Shown here piece after piece: positions 60,197-64,000 of a stretch of 64,000 nt of DNA. Under the pieces are notes generated by a model that did no database searches, had not been told where the DNA came from, and saw only the letters and a program-made list of their open reading frames with translations. The first letter of the stretch is position 1. Each line of letters opens with the position of its first letter. The translations under genes and the position numbers were made by a program. This DNA is from Luidia sarsii (taxonomy: Eukaryota > Echinodermata > Asteroidea > Paxillosida > Luidiidae), in NCBI GenBank assembly GCA_949987565.1, contig OX465101.1, forward strand, positions 27,849,134 through 27,913,133, written 5' to 3'.

Positions 60197-60597
60197 CAAT
60201 GAAGTAAAGGTGTTTAGAATTTCTGTAAATTAAATGTTCTGAAGGTTCACACTGCTATGTGATAACCGCAGCGATCACTTCATCCACACTATCCACATCT
60301 CTCAGCGATGAGCACAACTGTCTGATAAAAAACTCTATTCTACTTCCATGCCTCCTCAAAACTACACAGTTAAATCCAACTAACTCTCTTGCTAATACAA
60401 TGAAGTAAAGGTGTTTAGAATTTCTGTAAATCAAATGTTCTGAAGGTTCACACTACTATGTGATAACCGCAGCGATCACTTCATCCACACTATCCACATC
60501 TCTCAGCGATGAGCACAACTGTCTGATAAAAACTCTATTCCACTTCCATGCCTCCTCAAAACTACACAGTTAAATCCAACTAACTCTCTTGCTAATG
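60197..60597. repeat. Tandem duplication, period 201 bp
   Basis: Copies at 60197-60397 and 60398-60597 both start CAATGAAGTAAAGG and end TCTCTTGCTAAT. They differ at about four positions (for example AAATTAAATG versus AAATCAAATG and one base in an A run), so the duplication is recent. No open frame or motif that I recognise spans it. Confidence 0.95.
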
Positions 60598-62010
60598 AAC
60601 TGAGTATACTGTTGGAAATGTCACTTCATAACCCTGCTACTAACAGCCACATTTATCTCAGAAAGGGCAACTTATCTCAGTCTGGGAACAGGACTCAACT
60701 TCGCAATGGTAGTCTCCCTAACAGTTCAACCCCCCCCCCTTATTGAAGCAAAATAGAGGGATTGATGTTCTGGTCCACTCTACCTTCTTCAAAGGTAGAG
60801 TGGATTTGTTTTGTCCACCAAATAATTTGCAAAAGAGAACAAGGCAAGTTGTGATTATGCAGACAAAATACAAGGAAATTTTGTTATGTGTTATGTTATG
60901 AAGGTGTTATTTGGATACATAAATACATTATGCAATCACAAAAATCAAGTTGGTGAAAACCGTTTTAGTTGCCCTTTAAGGCAATGGTTAGCTTTGCATG
61001 TCCATTTGTACGCATGCATCCCTGCATTGTTGGCTAAAATTATTGTCTGGAATCTGGACTCTCCCGTACTGCAGACAGTGATATGCTGGATCTAAAGTTA
61101 CGGCTGACGGGAGTCAGGCCATATCTCTATGCAGCCTATGTTCCAGAGCAGGGTGATTATGCCGCTTCCCTCTGATAGCAGCAGCCATAGTCATCAGCTT
61201 TGCGGTACAGCACTAGCCAACGGCCTCCCAAGGGTAGAAACGGCTAATGACAATGTGCAGTGGTCTGGGATCCCATATCCCTAAACAGTCTCCCAGTTCC
61301 TTTATCTTGCTGACTATAAATTACTGTAGTTTCTGGTACCTACCCTAATCAGGTTTTTGGGTCAGTGTATGTACATACTTACCGGTATGTGCGTGAACCT
61401 GGCATTATTACCCAGCTGTATAAATCACCACTAATGTGGGGGCCATAAGGCAAATGTGAACATAATGTAAACAGAACAAGTAAGTAAATTCTGTTCCAGC
61501 TAGGTCACCATTTTTCATTTCAAATCAATAGAGAATCCTACAATACAGCATGTTTGTGGAAAATTTCTACACATGCACAAACTAAAACAATCATTTAAAA
61601 TAAATTCTTCATGAACAGCATTTTCTTTCAATTCAGAATGCCAACTCTCTTTCTCTCTTTTTTTTTCTATGGATTTCAAGATGGGGAAGAAAAAAAGAAG
61701 AAGAGCACTGGGAGCGGATAATTATTTGACGGGTTTGTTTGCTTAATTAAACATCGATGAATTGAGTAGAAGGTGGACGAGGCGCATCCAATTACCCAAG
61801 TGTCCCACCGGGGTGCGGATTTCATGAATGAGAATGGGAACAGGTGGACATGAAGACAGGTTTCTTTTCAGAGTGTCAGGTGGGAGTCTGAGAGCATTGA
61901 CAGGTTCTGCCATTAAAGTCAGTCTTCGTACGTCAAATCTTCGGGCGGGAGGGGGGGGGGTGGGAGCGGTGTTTGTGAATAGATGACTCTGATGTTCTAA
62001 TTTTCAAAAC
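60598..62010. other. No gene seen; mostly single-copy sequence
   Basis: This stretch between the 201-bp duplication and the family A remnants has only short, biased open frames. An imperfect snapback around CTCTACCTT/AAGGTAGAG at about 60779-60800 resembles family A arms. Minus-strand GGTAAGT at 61376-61383 looks like a donor but has no convincing exon before it. Confidence 0.5.
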
Positions 62011-62014
62011 AAAA

Positions 62015-62435
62015 ATTGTTGAGACCCCGATGTTTCGATCCTAGCGGGACCTTGTTCTCGACGGCAGAATGACGGGGGACAAATACCAATAGGTGAGGGG
62101 TGTGGAGGCAATAAGAGACGGATGACAGAAAAGAGACGACGAGGGAAGCTGGAAGACAGACCAAAGAGAGGGGCAGGGAATCTGGAAGGGATTAAAGGGG
62201 GGAAGCGGAAATATCAAAGAAGAAAAACTGTTCAGTTACATCTTGAGTTTTCTCGGTTATCCAAAAAGGGTCTGATGTTTCTCAGAGCCAAACGTGGGAC
62301 CTTCCTCAAAGGCAGAATGACTGAGAAAGGTCCTGCTAGGATCGAAGCGTCAGGCCCTCTACAGTTTTGATATCATGCATTTTGAGTCATTTTAGTCAGC
62401 AAGCCGTTTTTGCAACATTTTTGAATATTACTTAA
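62015..62435. mobile_element. Two family A remnants
   Basis: The left-arm remnant at about 62030-62085 reads GATGTTTCGATCCTAGCGGG. The right arm at 62300-62435 reads GAGAAAGGTCCTGCTAGGAT and ends CAAGCCGTTTTTGCAACATT. About 200 bp of unrelated purine-rich sequence lies between. Confidence 0.75.
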
Positions 62436-62487
62436 ATCTCGGTTGGTATTCTACGATATGAGTTGCCGCTTTAGTGCTGTTGCTTTT

Positions 62488-62670
62488 TTTGGTGGTGGTT
62501 GGTTGGTTGTTGAAAGTAGTGGCGATTGTACTGTGGTTGACTGTGGTGGTTGAAGTGGTCGACTCATGTAGCTTGCTCTTGCTTGTAGTAGTTGCCTTCG
62601 GTTGTGGTGACATCAGTGTCATTATTATTACCGTCCTTGTTGCTGTTGTTGCCGCTACTGCTCAAAAAGC
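62488..62670. repeat. GTT/GGT-rich degenerate trinucleotide tract
   Basis: TGGTGGTTGGTTGGTTGTTG, TGGTTGACTGTGGTGGTTGA and GTTGCTGTTGTTGCCGC show a decayed GTT/GGT repeat. Confidence 0.85.
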
Positions 62671-62851
62671 AAAAGTCTCAGTTTACCCCTTCTTTTTGAT
62701 TCCTTTTGACTCACTTGAATAATTGCCCATTCTGAAAACAAGCTGTACGCTTCCATTGATATCCCCAAACTGCAATAGATAATGTACACAAATTCTTCTC
62801 TTCAGATGCTGTGCCTCTTTAATTGAAACAAACTCCGCCCTCTCTATCTCT

Positions 62852-63330
62852 CTAGTCCTTTGGTGCATGCTGCGCTGCTGTAACATGGATGACATCACGC
62901 CAGCCTTCCCTATCAGCTGCCAGATGGGATGCAGCTGAGCAACTCAGTCCTACAGTCGTATCTATATCTTGAAACCAAGATGTTGCTGGTCTTCCTTGAC
63001 GCCTCTTGCCCTCTATTTTTCCCTGAATAAGTGTCTTTTCCATACAATTTCATCTCATTACATGACCAATGATTTCCTTTTTTTCATATTTCTACGAAGC
63101 ACTATCTGTGAACCAAGGTTTTCCAATACCTATTCATTTGTTTTGTGTTCTTTTCATGAAATTCGTTAGACTCTACGATAACGCCGCATTTTCAAAGTAC
63201 ACTGTCTGCTTCATTGCCCATTTTCACACCCAGATAAACACATGAATTTAACATTCAAAAATTAAGATGTGTTCTTACGGTGCTAACACCTTGGCTTTTC
63301 CAGATCAACGCCATTTTCTGAACAGAACTT
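62852..63330 (-). pseudogene. Decayed RTE/BovB-like LINE, C-terminal end of the reverse-transcriptase ORF
   Basis: Three minus-strand frames together give the tail typical of RTE-type non-LTR retrotransposon polyproteins. From 5' to 3' they read: a stretch like ALIWKSQ..; KEHKTNE followed after a stop by VLENLGSQIVLRRNMKK; then, after a frameshift, IIGHVMR, a stop, NCMEKTLIQGKIEGKRRQGR, PATSW, and a final ADREGWRDVIHVTAAQH. The order GHVMR, then GKIEGKRR.GRP, then DRE.WR is characteristic of these ORFs. At least two frame changes and several stops show it is dead. It ends at a TAG at 62852. It lies inside the RAD51B intron in the gene's own orientation. Confidence 0.85.
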
Positions 63331-64000
63331 TGTGCCATTGCTGCTGTCCGCTTGATTTTGGGCTGCTATTACTTTCACTTTTAATCGATGATCCTAATTA
63401 AACAAGGTTTAGAATGCTTTGCCCATCGAGAAAGATTACAAAAACGAGATCGTGAAAATGGGGCAACTTCAGGCTCTGTTTTCATGAAGGAGATTTTAGG
63501 AATAGTGGATTTTTTTTTATCAAATGCGATTTCCACACTGACAGTACCAAGAGGGATTCCGAGTTGGCTCTATCACACCTCACTGCACCCAGGATCTTTA
63601 AAAGATAACAATCTCAGTAGTACTGTATCTATACAGTATTCTGACAATGGACAAGAGAATCAACGTTGAATTAATTGGTTCTCAACTTCTCTTCACAACC
63701 AAACACACTCAAGGCAGAGCTATTTTCACATCGTCTCCGAGCAAACCATCCCTGCCCAGGGAAGATTTGCCCAAGTTCAGAATTGGCTCTATGAACTGCT
63801 TCGCTCAGGATAATCTAGGCATCATGACGGAAATGCCACTCAAAAATGTAAATGACCTGTTCCGAGAGCCAAACATGGACATTCATGGTGTCCTTGGGAT
63901 TTAATTTGTCGCTACTCTTCCCAGTTCTGCTCTCCCAATTCTAGCCGATCCTAGAGATACCTTGAATCATGCATTTGGATTTTAATCTTCTTGCTACTAC
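63331..64000. other. No gene recognised at the right edge
   Basis: This stretch lies upstream of the LINE remnant on the minus strand and may include more of its decayed ORF. The plus frames at 63388-63669 and 63647-63904 are open but have no motif I recognise and no splice context. Confidence 0.5.

Larger units (their letters stand above)
43044..64000 (-). other. Partial RAD51B intron upstream of the 42944-43043 exon
   Basis: From the exon's acceptor to the right end I found no exon encoding the expected preceding segment (Walker B LVILDS through ..KYLAEEFSIP in human), so this is probably one intron longer than 20.9 kb. It holds the GACAGA-type tract, MITE copies at 44872-45302, 45536-45905, 46552-47112, 47346-47555, 51972-52111, 53325-53743 and 59425-59612, SINEs at 47195, 48045 and 56940, a tandem duplication at 60197-60597 and a LINE remnant at 62852-63330. 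The stretches 49610-51950, 52120-53320, 55460-56500, 58330-59400 and 60600-62010 look single-copy and non-coding. A small exon could have been missed. Confidence 0.6.

Overview
The window is animal nuclear DNA. Nearly all of it is intron or intergenic sequence, dense in simple repeats, short inverted-repeat elements and tRNA-derived SINEs. I could identify one real protein-coding gene: the 3' part of the DNA-repair gene RAD51B, a RAD51 paralogue, on the minus strand. Its exons are at 42944-43043, 39141-39259 and 29870-29948. They join in frame with phases 0/1/0/1, have clear splice sites, and encode the conserved C-terminal half of the RecA-like core (motifs VVVTNQITT, ALGNTWTHSVNTRLIL and VLIAKSP..PF.SFVYTI). 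The intron positions match those I remember for human RAD51B exons 8, 9 and 10, including an identical 79-nt length for the last. The upstream exons (Walker A and B) were not found to the right, and the short terminal exon was not recognised to the left, so the gene probably runs past one or both ends.

Layout: 1-29869 is sequence downstream of the last recognised exon. It is probably the last intron plus whatever follows the gene, and holds many MITE-like elements, SINEs, microsatellites and one plus-strand exon-like segment at 25184-25526. A 20-bp minisatellite (29205-29869) runs directly into the 5' splice site of the 79-nt exon. The next intron (29949-39140) holds a tandem duplication, a GGCA array and long CT/GA tracts. 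The 39260-42943 intron holds a GGCAGA hexamer array. The partial intron from 43044 to the right end starts with about 1.1 kb of GACAGA-type repeat (pyrimidine-rich on the gene strand). It then contains several MITE copies, a 201-bp tandem duplication and, near the right end, a decayed RTE/BovB-like LINE on the minus strand.

At least five dispersed families can be defined by comparing copies inside the window: (A) a snapback element with long inverted arms carrying GGTCCTGCTAGGATCGAAAC; (B) a 300-550-bp element rich in AATCGCGATT with ends like TAGGGCCGTTTCCAC; (C) a TTAA-flanked element with AGCCCCTACACAACATT ends; (D) a 140-bp element with GATTTCACAAAG/TTTGGTGAAATC ends; (E) an element with GTCCGCACTGGACT ends. 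A tRNA-derived SINE of about 200 bp (TAGCTCAGATGG A box, GGTTCAAATCC B box) is also repeated. The repeat content and frequent TACATGTAC and ACCGGTA words suggest a marine invertebrate, perhaps a deuterostome such as an echinoderm. That is a guess; only 'metazoan' is firm. No bacterial, viral, CRISPR or functional RNA gene was seen.
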